From the NCBI GenBank assembly GCA_022567855.1, contig JADFGE010000004.1:1-25117 (forward strand): DNA of 25,117 nucleotides, in the 5' to 3' direction. Origin of the DNA: Planctomycetota bacterium (GTDB lineage: Bacteria; Planctomycetota; Phycisphaerae; Phycisphaerales; SM1A02). The position numbers and the translations under genes are program-made. Positions 1 through 8,470 of the stretch are shown piece after piece (position 1 is the first letter of the stretch; every line of letters begins with the position of its first letter). Below the pieces are notes generated by a model that was given only the letters and a program-made list of their open reading frames with translations, was not told where the DNA came from and made no database searches.

Positions 1-2
1 CG

Positions 3-470
3 AGCGGTATGAACGGCTACTTCCCCTACCCGCTGGAACACAACAATAATCAGAACTGGGACATCATCGTGGTCAGCCACGAGCTGGGCCATAATTTCGG
101 CAGCCCGCACACCCATGACTATAACCCACCGATCGACGGGTGCGGCTTGGGCGAGTGCAAGAACGCCGAGAACGGCACTCTGATGAGCTATTGCGGCCAG
201 TGTCCCGGCGGTCTCGCCAACTACCGGCTGGAGTTCCATCCGATCGTGGTTGAGACTACGCTGAACTACCTCGCCAATGATGCCCCGTGTGACACGCTGG
301 CCGATCCCGCCGACCTCGACTGCGACGGGAGCGTAGGGGTACAGGACCTGCTCATCCTTCTCGGCAACTGGGGTCCATGCGCTGATTGCGCTGATTGCAT
401 CGCCGACCTGGATGGCGAGTGCAGTGTGGGGGTCAAGGATCTGCTCATTCTCCTGGGGAACTGGGGCTAG
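3..470 (+). CDS. Secreted metzincin-type zinc metalloprotease with dockerin-like tail, 5' partial
   Basis: Only the C-terminal part is in the window; the frame is open to the left edge, so the true start lies upstream and the ATG at 9 is probably internal. About 24 residues after that Met is HELGHNFGSPH, which fits the metzincin zinc motif HExxHxxGxxH. It is followed by the segment GTLMSYC, matching the Met-turn. The rest holds two EF-hand-like repeats, each ending in DLLILLGNWG. The first has an intact DxDxDG loop; the second is worn (DLDGEC). Such tails are common on secreted proteins of Phycisphaerae-type planctomycetes, where they look like dockerin type I modules. The inferred role is an extracellular or cell-surface peptidase. 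Family placement beyond metzincin (reprolysin-like M12 or similar) cannot be settled from this fragment. Confidence 0.85.
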   Translation, partial: SGMNGYFPYPLEHNNNQNWDIIVVSHELGHNFGSPHTHDYNPPIDGCGLGECKNAENGTLMSYCGQCPGGLANYRLEFHPIVVETTLNYLANDAPCDTLADPADLDCDGSVGVQDLLILLGNWGPCADCADCIADLDGECSVGVKDLLILLGNWG

Positions 471-740
471 TCCCAGCCGCGCTGCCGAGGCGTTTGCCCG
501 TCCGTTTGTCGGGCCGCGCCGGTGCCCGCAGCGCCCAACTCATCTCTAAACTTCTGTCGCAGCACGGTTTACAGGCCGGACCCCGTTCGTCCACATCAAC
601 GGGGAAAGATGGGGGGGCTGGCGAACTCCTGGTACAATGGCGGCGTGCGGTGCGTGGAAGGAGCAGTGTGCCACTGCGCCTTCGGACATAGGGGAGACCG
701 AGATTTCGTGTACTCAAATTCAACGAAAGGAGACCTACCC

Positions 741-1943
741 ATGACACGGACATGCAGAATCTTCGGGTTGGGGCTCGGCACTTTGGTTGTGGGGGTTGCA
801 ACCGGGCTGGTCGCCCAGCAACCCACAACAACGGACACGGCCAAGGTTGCCGACACCCTTGTCAATCAATGCGCGAACATTCGTTTCGGCGAGTCGGTGC
901 TGATCACCGGCGGCACACGTGACCAGCAGATGTTGGAGGACATCGCGGTCGAAGTTCGAAAGCTCGGCGCGCACCCCTTGATCACGATCGACAGTGATCG
1001 TCTCACGCACAGGCTGTTCACGGAGGTGCCCGCCCAGTTCGACACCCAAGAGCCGAACTTCGCGCTCAGGATGGCTGAAATCGTAGATGCGGTGATCTCG
1101 GTGGACTTCACCGAGCGACCGGATCTCCTGGCGGATGTGCCGGCGAAGCGCTTGACCGACCAGGCGAAAGTGTTCAGCGCGGTCTACAAGAAGATGCTCG
1201 AACGGGGCGTGTTGCAGGTGCATCTCGGCAACGGGCTGTATCCGACGACCGCCCGCGCCCGGCAGTTTGGGATCACCAAGACCCAGCTGTCGGAGATCTT
1301 CTGGGATGGCGTGAACGTCGATTATGCTCGACTTCAGGCCACCGGCGAGCGGGTCAGGAACATCCTGGCCTCCGGCCGAACGGTTCGGATCACCGCGCCC
1401 AACGGCACGGATTTGACGGTACAGATCGCCCAGCGCCCCGTCTTTGTGAGCGATGGCGTGATTTCGGTCGACGATCGGTACGCCAAGGGTGCGGCCTGCC
1501 AGGTCTGGCTGCCGGCCGGCGAGGTGTACGTTACGCCGGTGGCCAGCGCCGCCCGCGGCACGTTCGTCGCCGATACCTTCTTCTTCCAAGGCAAGCGGAT
1601 CAATGGATTGACGTTGACGTTCCGCGACGGAAAGCTGACGTCAATGACCGCTCAAAACGAAAGCGACCTCACCGCCCTGCGCGAACGCTATGACGCTGCC
1701 CCGGCCGGGCGGGACCTGTTCGCGGCCCTGGACATCGGCATCAATCCAGACGTCACGGCGCCAACTGGTAGCCACATGGTCACGTGGATGAGCGCCGGGA
1801 CGATCAGCGTCGGCATCGGCAACAATACCTGGGCCGGGGGCGACAATGACGTTCCGTTCGACCTGTTTGCCCACCTGACGAACGGCACACTCACCGTAGA
1901 CGGGCAAACGCTCGTGGACAAAGGAAAACTGATCGACCGATAG
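741..1943 (+). CDS. Secreted aminopeptidase-like protein, peptidase M29 (AmpS/aminopeptidase T) family
   Basis: 400 residues from the ATG at 741. I chose this start because GAAAGGAG lies 9 nt upstream and the first 26 residues form a signal peptide ending near VAQQ; the frame is open further upstream but with no export signal. The body resembles M29 metallopeptidases: an N-terminal alpha/beta part (residues about 40-170) and a C-terminal part with PAGEVYVTP (Glu261, the expected first metal ligand), LDIGINP (331-335), and GGDND (367-371). M29 enzymes release N-terminal amino acids using two metal ions. Here the family's usual Glu in the second motif is Asp331, and the two expected His ligands appear to be replaced (GTISVGIG, and FDLF where His-x-Asp is usual). 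The metal site may therefore be altered or lost. A signal peptide is also unusual for this mostly cytoplasmic family. Length is normal. It stands alone, about 270 bp after the protease. Confidence 0.72.
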   Translation: MTRTCRIFGLGLGTLVVGVATGLVAQQPTTTDTAKVADTLVNQCANIRFGESVLITGGTRDQQMLEDIAVEVRKLGAHPLITIDSDRLTHRLFTEVPAQFDTQEPNFALRMAEIVDAVISVDFTERPDLLADVPAKRLTDQAKVFSAVYKKMLERGVLQVHLGNGLYPTTARARQFGITKTQLSEIFWDGVNVDYARLQATGERVRNILASGRTVRITAPNGTDLTVQIAQRPVFVSDGVISVDDRYAKGAACQVWLPAGEVYVTPVASAARGTFVADTFFFQGKRINGLTLTFRDGKLTSMTAQNESDLTALRERYDAAPAGRDLFAALDIGINPDVTAPTGSHMVTWMSAGTISVGIGNNTWAGGDNDVPFDLFAHLTNGTLTVDGQTLVDKGKLIDR

Positions 1944-2561
1944 CGACGTCGGCACCGCCGCTCCTTCCCGCACCCGCACTTTGTTGTCCACCCCCTCGGC
2001 TCGGCAGATCGACCTCGCGCTCGTCAACCGTCGCTCAAGGTGAGCGCTCTTGATGAGCAGGAGGCATCTTCGGGCACCAGGCACTAGGTATCTGAAGGAA
2101 GGCATCGAGGGGGAGGGAAGAAGGCTTGAGGCCCGCCACGGCGGATTCCAAGCAACTTGAGGCTTGAGGCTTGAGGCCCGCCACGGCGGATTCCAAGCAA
2201 CTTGAGGCTTGAGGCTTGAGGCCCGCCACGGCGGATTCCAAGCAACTTGAGGCTTGAGACTGCCCCGCGGGGAGGGCGTCATGGTGAACGTGGGAGTCGA
2301 GTCGCCGCGCGATCGTGACACATCGGGCCAATCCTGTGTCCGATATCGATCACGCTTGCGGCTCAACCCTCGGCGAAGACTGCGCTGCACTGAGGTAGAC
2401 CCGATCGGATCTCGCCCCAGGTGTCGGTGATCACCCCGAGCGTCCGATTCCCCTAAATATGGTACGCCGCATAGCCGAACGATCCTTCGTCGCCGGTGCG
2501 CTGACGTTTGCGCGCGGCTTGGCTGTGTTCTAAGGAAACCGCTGTATTTGGAGATAGCCCC
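1944..2561. other. 618-bp non-coding gap with heptamer and 45-bp repeats
   Basis: No reading frame here looks like a gene. Frames that stay open do so because the repeat unit (45 bp) is divisible by three. The left third holds the repeat element listed separately. A 10-bp palindrome CCCCGCGGGG sits at 2263-2272. The right part (about 2280-2540) is unique sequence and presumably carries the promoter of the lipoprotein gene; TAAATAT at 2455-2461 is a possible -10 element but has no convincing partner. Confidence 0.6.
2073..2258. repeat. Composite intergenic repeat: heptamer array plus three 45-bp tandem units
   Basis: It begins with heptamers GGCACCA, GGCACTA, GGTATCT (2073-2093), then GGAAGGCAT and CATCGAGGGGGAGGG. 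Three units with period exactly 45 follow, starting at 2131, 2176 and 2221. Each unit has a GC-rich core with the short palindrome CCGCCACGGCGG, then TTCCAAGCAA, then a run of the heptamer GGCTTGA. The three copies are identical apart from the truncated tail of the last. A related element with the same order of parts is at 9476-9580. The architecture recalls the short tandemly repeated heptamers (STRRs) known in cyanobacteria; that is an analogy, not a homology claim. Confidence 0.85.
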
Positions 2562-5360
2562 ATGGAGGCTCAGTTCACTTCTCATAAGACCGGTAACGAC
2601 CGCGCGGACCGGACTGTCGTCCGCTCAAGCCGTCGTCGTGCGTGGCTGGTAACGTCGAACGTCGCTGCTTCCCTGATCGTCCTCGTAGCCGGCTGCAGTT
2701 CGTGGGACACCGGATCGAATTGGTCGCGGTCGACATCAAGCTCGAACTCGAACCTCGCGTTCGGAGAAGAAGGCCAGCAACTGGACAAGACACGAAGCTA
2801 CATCAAGCAAGCGGCGCGTCAGGCGGACCTGCCCGAGCAGTTCGTGAGCGAGGCGAGAATCGGCATGGCGGAGGTGGAGCGAAGCCTGGCCAACGCTCGG
2901 GCGATCGACATGGAGAGCCAGGCGAATCTGCGCGAGCAGCAGGCGAAGATCATCGCGCATCGGCAGGAGGCGGCTTCCCGCGAGCAGATCGCATTCGCCG
3001 AGGCGGAGAATCGGCGCAAGCAGGCCAATGCCGAGCAAAGCCGGCTGTACGCAAGTGTGTCGGCCCGGCAGCGCGATCTCGAGAGCACGGTGGCGAAGAA
3101 CGAGGCGTTGGCCGAGACGCTGCTGAAGGAGCGCGAGACGATCTACGCAGACATGGCCAGCCAAGCCGACTCCGAGTTCTCGCAGGCCCAGGCGCGAATC
3201 GACAAGCTGCGCACGATCCGCCAGACGACCGAGGCGGAGGGAATCGCGGCGATCGAGGACATGCGTGAGCGATCACATACGACGCGCACCCGGGGCACGG
3301 CGACGGCCGACGCGCTCCGCGCCGAAGCAGCCGCGACCAAGGAAGGGATGAAGGCTCGCGTTGATGAGCTGGCGATCCAGATCAAGACCGTCCGTAAGCG
3401 GAGCGATGCCGAATCGGCCAAGCTGTCCGCTCAGGCTGATGCCGTCGAGAATGACGCCCGGGCCGAAACCCAGGAGCTGTCCGCCCGTGCCGACGCCCTG
3501 ATGGCGCAGGCGTCCAAGGAGCTGTTCGACCTCAAGGTCACCGAGTCGGAGATGGTGTGGCGCCAAGCTCAGGCTGAGGCCGAGCGGCAGCGGTCCGGAA
3601 CTCACACGAAGTTCCAGCGGGCGATCGCGGAGATCGATCGGCTTCGGGCCGACGCCACTTGGTTCGCCAACGAGGCGCAAGCCGACTTCGACAAGAGCCA
3701 CGGCGAGCTGGAGGCTTGGCTCGACAGCCAATCCGCGGAAGCGAACAAGCTCCGCATCAGGGCCGAGCGCACCGAGAAGGTTGCGCGGGCCGAGTTCGTC
3801 AAGGCCGAGGCCCAAGCCCGCGCCAAGGCGCTGCGGGAGACGGCCCTACACCAGCAGGAGTTGGCCGAAGCTCTGATGAAAACCATTATCGCCGAGGCCG
3901 AAGCCGAAGCGAATCGGATGCGGGCCCAGATCATCGAAGAGCTGGCGCGCGCGCACAAGAAGGGGCAAGTCGAGTTCAGCGGCAAGACCGATCCCGCAAT
4001 GGAGCTGCCGGCTGGGCTTCACGACGTGCCCGAGTCCTCCACCGTCGAGCCGGTGACCGCGTTCATCGAGCCGGAGCACATCGCCGCCTATCGCTCGGCC
4101 TTGGCCGAGGTGATGCGTGATCGTGCCACGGCTGATGCGCAGCAACTGGCCATCGACGCCTCGTTCAACGAGAACAACAGCAAAGCCCAAGCCGTGCTCA
4201 GGCAGGAGCTGGCCGTCGCGACTGAAGAGTTGGCCCTGGCCGACGCCATCGAGGTCCAAGCCAGAGCGCAGATCGACGAAGGCGCGGCTCGCATTACCTC
4301 AGCCTTGGCCGTCGGCGAGTCCACGTACAACCGCTCGATCGTCGAAGCTGAAAGCTTCCGAAAGGAGGCGACGGCTGGGGCGACCGATCTTCGCGCCGAG
4401 GCCAAGGCGAATCTGGAGATATCGTTAGCGCAAGCCGAGCAACTCCGCGCCGAGGCCCAAGCCGTGTCTCACATCGGTAAGAGCGAGGTTCAGGCCCTGG
4501 ACGCCGAACTCGCAGCGACCAAGCGCCGCGGCAAGGCCGAGGCGAATCGGCTCCTCGTGGAGGCCGACAGCGTCGAGCAGTCCGAGCACGCGATGGCGAC
4601 CGAGCTGCAAGCTCAGATCACCGCGGCTGACCGCACGCTCAAGGCGGAGTTGACCAAGCTCGATCGTACGGTCGATTCAGCGATCGTCATCGCCCAGGCC
4701 AATTACGACGAAGCGATGGCCAGAGCGCACGTATTCTCCCGCAAGACCGATGTGGAGGTCGTGCGACTGAAGGCTCGTAACGAGATGGCGGGCGCCGTCG
4801 CCGCCGCTGAGATCGAGCATAATCGCAACCTCATTTTCTCCAACTCGCTCCGCGCCGAAGCGGATATTGATCGTCTGCTGGCCTCAGCCCATTCCGAGCG
4901 CGAGCACGCAGAAGCCATGGCCGACGCGCACGAGGCGGCCATTGCCGCTGACAGCCACGTGGCCCGCGCTCAGGCCGACGCCCATCGCCAGATCGCGTCC
5001 GCCCGCACCGATGCCGTCGAAGCGCTCTTCAACGCCCGCATCGTGCAAGCGGACTCAGCACGCATTCGTGCCGATACCGATCGCTTCCGCGAGATCCTGC
5101 ATCGGCGCACGAATCTTGAGGCTGCGTTGGCCCAGGCCGAGTCCGCTCGCGCCGCCTCTCGAACCCGACTGGCGCAGCTGCGAAAGCAGCAGCACTTGCT
5201 GCAGGAGACCGCTCTGAAGAATTGGGACGCTCGCCTGGCCGGCTTGAAGTACTACGACCCGGCGAACAAGGCCAAGCCGGGAATCCCCGCCAGCGATATC
5301 ACGATCGAGGCGCTCCCGGCGAGCGAAGTCGTCGAGGTCCCGACCGATCGCGATCCCTAA
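2562..5360 (+). CDS. Very large Ala/Glu-rich coiled-coil lipoprotein, function unknown
   Basis: 932 residues. The start is the ATG at 2562, preceded by GGAG at 2550-2553. A charged N-terminus (RSSRRR), a hydrophobic stretch and the lipobox LVAG-C45 predict a lipoprotein with Cys45 as the anchored residue. After a Ser/Asn-rich spacer (46-65), nearly everything is helical and Ala/Glu/Arg/Gln-rich, with many variants of 'AEAEANR' and 'ARAEA'. A non-helical, Pro-containing hinge at about residues 475-510 splits the rod into two halves of similar length, and a short non-helical tail (about 895-932) ends in acidic and Pro residues. No enzyme domain is visible. I infer a long surface or periplasmic fibre or tether. 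It is monocistronic: a 618-bp gap lies in front and a strong terminator behind. The low-complexity composition means database similarity to other coiled coils would be weak evidence of function. Confidence 0.85.
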   Translation: MEAQFTSHKTGNDRADRTVVRSSRRRAWLVTSNVAASLIVLVAGCSSWDTGSNWSRSTSSSNSNLAFGEEGQQLDKTRSYIKQAARQADLPEQFVSEARIGMAEVERSLANARAIDMESQANLREQQAKIIAHRQEAASREQIAFAEAENRRKQANAEQSRLYASVSARQRDLESTVAKNEALAETLLKERETIYADMASQADSEFSQAQARIDKLRTIRQTTEAEGIAAIEDMRERSHTTRTRGTATADALRAEAAATKEGMKARVDELAIQIKTVRKRSDAESAKLSAQADAVENDARAETQELSARADALMAQASKELFDLKVTESEMVWRQAQAEAERQRSGTHTKFQRAIAEIDRLRADATWFANEAQADFDKSHGELEAWLDSQSAEANKLRIRAERTEKVARAEFVKAEAQARAKALRETALHQQELAEALMKTIIAEAEAEANRMRAQIIEELARAHKKGQVEFSGKTDPAMELPAGLHDVPESSTVEPVTAFIEPEHIAAYRSALAEVMRDRATADAQQLAIDASFNENNSKAQAVLRQELAVATEELALADAIEVQARAQIDEGAARITSALAVGESTYNRSIVEAESFRKEATAGATDLRAEAKANLEISLAQAEQLRAEAQAVSHIGKSEVQALDAELAATKRRGKAEANRLLVEADSVEQSEHAMATELQAQITAADRTLKAELTKLDRTVDSAIVIAQANYDEAMARAHVFSRKTDVEVVRLKARNEMAGAVAAAEIEHNRNLIFSNSLRAEADIDRLLASAHSEREHAEAMADAHEAAIAADSHVARAQADAHRQIASARTDAVEALFNARIVQADSARIRADTDRFREILHRRTNLEAALAQAESARAASRTRLAQLRKQQHLLQETALKNWDARLAGLKYYDPANKAKPGIPASDITIEALPASEVVEVPTDRDP

Positions 5361-5386
5361 CGTATTCGTCCTTTCTCAGCGATTTG

Positions 5387-5427
5387 ACCTCGCGCGGGCT
5401 TGGAAGCTCGCGCGAGGTTTTCTTTTT
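5387..5427 (+). terminator. Rho-independent terminator of the coiled-coil lipoprotein gene
   Basis: Arms ACCTCGCGCG (5387-5396) and CGCGCGAGGT (5409-5418) pair perfectly over 10 bp, with further GCTT/AAGC pairing inside the loop, followed by TTTTCTTTTT. It lies 27 nt after the stop codon. Confidence 0.92.
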
Positions 5428-5448
5428 GCGCCTTGGGCAAGGACCGTA

Positions 5449-5520
5449 GTTGACACAACCCGGCTTGCGTTCCGACGCCAAGTGACTTTGGGTGTCCACC
5501 GGGTTGACACAACCCGGCTC
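5449..5520. repeat. Dispersed hairpin repeat, copy A
   Basis: The 17-mer GTTGACACAACCCGGCT occurs at 5449-5465 and 5503-5519 (period 54). The second copy lies in a perfect hairpin: CCGGGTTG (5499-5506), loop ACA, CAACCCGG (5510-5517). The 56 bp from 5465 to 5520 match 8585-8640 at 46 positions by my count. It sits between the terminator and the 3' end of the convergent sigma-factor gene. Confidence 0.85.
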
Positions 5521-5530
5521 GCCCAGGCGA

Positions 5531-6256
5531 TCAAACCGAGAGGAACTGCCGCAGTTCCGCCAGCTCCGACTCCAGGTCCGCAGCGCCGTCGAGCGTCTCG
5601 GCCACCGTGTCCCGCAACACTCGGCGGAACTTCCGCTTGACCGTGTGGAGCATGCTCGATATTTCCTCCGAACTCCGCGCGCCGACACACGAGACCAAAG
5701 ACTCGATCGACGCCGGTTGGGAACCGTACACCGCCGGCCTGATTACCCGCGCCTCGAACGCCTGCCAATGTGATTCCAAACCCTCGCGCTGACACGCCGA
5801 CTCCAATCGCTTCAGCACGATCCCGATGACCGTCGTCGCCCACTGACGATCGAACGCCCGGGTCGGATCTTCAGTGACATCAGGCTCAGCCTGGGCGAGC
5901 GCCTCCGGATCGCTCGGTATCAACATCTTCGGCCGCGTCCCGTAACGACCGCTCACCCGGCGATGCTCGTCGATCACAAACTTGCTCAGGGCTGAGAGCA
6001 GAAACGATCGGAACCGCCCGCGATCAGGATCGGCCCGCTCTACAAAACCGCGGTCCAGCACAACCTCCGACAGGAACCCCTGCGTCAGGTCGGCGGCATC
6101 GTGCGGATCGACACCGCTTCGCCGCAAATAGGCGTAGACCGGGCTCCAATAGACGCTCAGCAGCTCCTGAAGGTCCGCGCGGCTCGCCCGGGCCCGAACG
6201 ATCAGCGTCCAACTCGTCGTCTGGAAACGACTTGCCGTCTCGTGGGCGTTCACCAC
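5531..6256 (-). CDS. ECF-family RNA polymerase sigma factor (planctomycete kinase-linked type)
   Basis: About 241 residues. Region sigma2 is at residues about 25-100: a helix around YWSPVYAYLRRSG, then DPHDAADLTQGFLSEVV, followed by FRSFLLSALSKFVIDEHRR. The C-terminal part (about 165-225) carries a sigma4-like helix-turn-helix around SSEEISSMLHTVKRKFRRVLRD. It is longer than a typical ECF factor (about 180 residues), as in planctomycete families encoded beside receptor kinases. The start is uncertain. GTG at 6256 (GGAG at 6268-6265 gives 8-nt spacing) and GTG at 6253 are both served by GGAGAAAGG; an in-frame TTG at 6280 has no ribosome site. The gene is divergent from the Ser/Thr kinase at 6347 with a 90-bp gap, which suggests a signalling pair. 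No anti-sigma gene is adjacent. Confidence 0.85.
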   Translation of the reverse strand: MVNAHETASRFQTTSWTLIVRARASRADLQELLSVYWSPVYAYLRRSGVDPHDAADLTQGFLSEVVLDRGFVERADPDRGRFRSFLLSALSKFVIDEHRRVSGRYGTRPKMLIPSDPEALAQAEPDVTEDPTRAFDRQWATTVIGIVLKRLESACQREGLESHWQAFEARVIRPAVYGSQPASIESLVSCVGARSSEEISSMLHTVKRKFRRVLRDTVAETLDGAADLESELAELRQFLSV

Positions 6257-6346
6257 CAGCCTTTCTCCAGTTGGCCACAAATAGTCGGCGAGATCGCCGG
6301 TTCACTGCCGTAGGTATTGTATATAACGCACCAAAGGAAACATATC
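6257..6346. promoter_or_regulatory. Divergent promoter region between sigma factor and kinase genes
   Basis: The 90-bp gap must hold at least the kinase promoter. It contains an inverted repeat CGGCGA-GA-TCGCCG (6286-6299), a possible operator, and an AT-rich TATATAAC (6320-6327) that could be a -10 element. The kinase ribosome site AAAGGAAA is at 6333-6340. Assignments are by eye. Confidence 0.35.
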
Positions 6347-8470
6347 ATGCCCCTGACACCGCAGCAGGCTAGGAGCCTGGCCGAGCAACTGCTGGATGAT
6401 GAGGATCCGGTCGATGCATCGTCCGAGGCGCCTGTACCTGCCTGCGACACTGAAAACCAGGGTTTACCCCAGTACATCGGCCCCTACCGCATCGTCGGCA
6501 TCATCGCGTCCGGCGGCATGGGCGTGGTCTACGAGGCCGAGCAAGAACACCCGCGCCGGGTTGTGGCCCTGAAGGTCCTGAAGCGCGGCCTCACTTCGCC
6601 CTCCGCCCTGCGCCGCTTTGAGCACGAAGCCCAAGTCCTCGCTCGTTTACGCCATGACGGCATCGCCCACATCTACGACGCCGGCATGCACGATGACCCC
6701 GGCGCGCCGGGAGAGCCTGTGCCATACTTCGTGATGGAGTACGTCCCCAACGCCCGTTCGATCGTTCAGTTTGCTGAGGATCACAAACTCTCCATCCGGG
6801 GGCGACTCGATCTGTTCGCCGACGTGTGTGATGCAGTTCACCACGGCCATCAAAAGGGGATCATTCATCGCGACCTAAAACCCGCGAATATTCTTGTGGA
6901 AGGCACGGAGGTCCAAACATATAAAGCCGCGACCGGTGGTCGCGGTCTGGTCAAAATCATCGACTTCGGCATCGCCCGCGCTACCGATGCTGATGTCGCC
7001 CTCACCACGTTGCAGACGGACGTGCGCGAATTGATCGGCACGCTGCAATACATGAGCCCGGAGCAGTGTGCGGGCGATCCACATGATCTGGACATTCGCA
7101 GCGACATCTATTCGCTGGGCGTGGTGCTGTACGAGCTTCTGACGGGTCATCTGCCCTACGACCTGTCGCACAAGTCGCTGCCGAGCGCGACGCGGATGAT
7201 CGCCGAGGCCGACCCACCGCCGCCGAGCTCATTTGTCCGCAAGCTGCATGGCGACCTGGAGGCGATCCTGCTCAAGGCTCTGCAAAAGGACCGCGAGAAG
7301 CGCTATCAGTCCGCGATGGACCTCTGCCGGGACATTCGCCGATACCTGCAAGGCGAGCCGATCGAGGCCCGTGCGCCATCGCGCTGGTCGCTGACCATGC
7401 GCTGGTTGGCTCGGCATCCGATCGTGACCACGACGGCCGCATGTTTGACGATTGCAGGGCTTAGCGCCGCTTCAATCTGGATTTCCGTCTGGTGGGTCGG
7501 CCTGCGTCCCTACGACATCGAACTCTCACCTGACCAACGTGAGGCAAGACTCGTCTCCATCGGTGGAGCCATTCTGCACAAGTGGGAAACGGAAACCGAC
7601 AACGGGATCACGTTTGCCGAACTCGTTGAGCGCCCACCCGAAATGGGTGGCGGGAAGCTGGCGATCATCGGCTTCAACGGGAAAGCAAGGACCGAGTATC
7701 AAGGTCAGATGTGTGCCTTCGATGCCCAACACCCGTCACGTGAACCCCTCTGGACCAGCGCCATACAACTGAATGAGATCATAGAGCCGTTCCGATCCGG
7801 TAAGTACAACCAGCGTGGTTTCGGCGTACGCCGGCATTCCATAGTCGCTGACGTGTTCCTGGATTCGGTGGGGCCAGAGATCGTCGCAGTCTACGCCCAC
7901 GATCCGGGGTCCGCTGCGGTCGTGCGCGTGCTCGATCTGCACGGCGAAGTGCTGTACGAGATCTGGCACGACGGCACGATCGCGGATGCCGCCTGGCTCC
8001 CCGCCAGCGGCCAGATCGTCATGATGGCTTCGAATAGCGAAGTGCTCTGGTCGCAGCGCAATTACCCGGACCTGATCAGACCCAACCCGACAGTTGTCTT
8101 TGCGGCCCGTCCGCGAATCGGCCACCTCAGCGAGCGACCGGTTTCAACATCCATCGGCGGTGATCTGACGACCATTGACTACTATCGCTGCCTCCTTCCC
8201 GTAGAGGCGGTTGACTGGTTTGGGCTGTTCACTTTCTCGAAGGGGCATCCGGGGGATGATTCTTCATCCCACGTCCGGATTGCGCTCTCCTTGCGCCACA
8301 ATCCGAGCGCCGCGTTCAGCTTCCTGATCGATGAGCGCGGAGATACCGTGCCGGGCAGTCAAGTGCCGAACGACCAGTACCGGATAGCGCGTGAACGGAA
8401 TCCCGACCTCCCCGATCCGGCCTCCTTCTACCTCGGTGATCTGCCGCCGATCGTCTCGGCGCCCGAATAG
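6347..8470 (+). CDS. Transmembrane Ser/Thr protein kinase with extracytoplasmic sensor domain
   Basis: 707 residues from the ATG at 6347, served by AAAGGAAA at 6333-6340; an in-frame TTG 30 nt upstream has no ribosome site. The kinase domain spans about residues 46-335. It has the Gly-rich loop ASGGMGVV (54-61), Lys76 in VALK, Glu94, HRDLKPAN (174-181), DFG (206-208) and SPEQ (237-240), so all catalytic residues are present and it should be active. One membrane helix (about 358-380) separates it from roughly 325 extracytoplasmic residues. That outer part has short beta-rich stretches with Trp/Asp turns, which could be propeller-like, but I recognise no named domain. It is the PknB-type layout common in planctomycetes. 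The divergent ECF sigma factor gene is the likely partner: the kinase would sense an envelope signal and act on the sigma factor, though this is inferred from gene order only. Confidence 0.92.
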   Translation: MPLTPQQARSLAEQLLDDEDPVDASSEAPVPACDTENQGLPQYIGPYRIVGIIASGGMGVVYEAEQEHPRRVVALKVLKRGLTSPSALRRFEHEAQVLARLRHDGIAHIYDAGMHDDPGAPGEPVPYFVMEYVPNARSIVQFAEDHKLSIRGRLDLFADVCDAVHHGHQKGIIHRDLKPANILVEGTEVQTYKAATGGRGLVKIIDFGIARATDADVALTTLQTDVRELIGTLQYMSPEQCAGDPHDLDIRSDIYSLGVVLYELLTGHLPYDLSHKSLPSATRMIAEADPPPPSSFVRKLHGDLEAILLKALQKDREKRYQSAMDLCRDIRRYLQGEPIEARAPSRWSLTMRWLARHPIVTTTAACLTIAGLSAASIWISVWWVGLRPYDIELSPDQREARLVSIGGAILHKWETETDNGITFAELVERPPEMGGGKLAIIGFNGKARTEYQGQMCAFDAQHPSREPLWTSAIQLNEIIEPFRSGKYNQRGFGVRRHSIVADVFLDSVGPEIVAVYAHDPGSAAVVRVLDLHGEVLYEIWHDGTIADAAWLPASGQIVMMASNSEVLWSQRNYPDLIRPNPTVVFAARPRIGHLSERPVSTSIGGDLTTIDYYRCLLPVEAVDWFGLFTFSKGHPGDDSSSHVRIALSLRHNPSAAFSFLIDERGDTVPGSQVPNDQYRIARERNPDLPDPASFYLGDLPPIVSAPE

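Noticed and set aside
522..740. Upstream extension of the M29-like frame to an ATG at 522
   Set aside because: The extension has no export signal or family similarity and would bury the clear signal peptide and ribosome site at 741.
735..1589. 284-codon minus-strand frame opposite the M29-like gene
   Set aside because: It is the antisense shadow of a well-supported coding region, with no ribosome site and arginine/glycine-rich noise composition.
2123..2258. CRISPR array
   Set aside because: The 45-bp units are directly tandem with no variable spacers, and no cas gene is in the window.
1641..2585. Long minus-strand frame (314 codons) across the 3' end of the M29-like gene and the repeats
   Set aside because: Half of it is antisense to a real gene and the rest is held open by the 45-bp repeat; the peptide is repetitive with no family features.
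5299..5843. Minus-strand frames reading ..EPGCVNPVDTQ.. across the hairpin repeat
   Set aside because: They overlap the sigma-factor gene in another frame; the similar peptide at 8,600 comes from the shared DNA repeat, whose changes are mostly amino-acid-altering.
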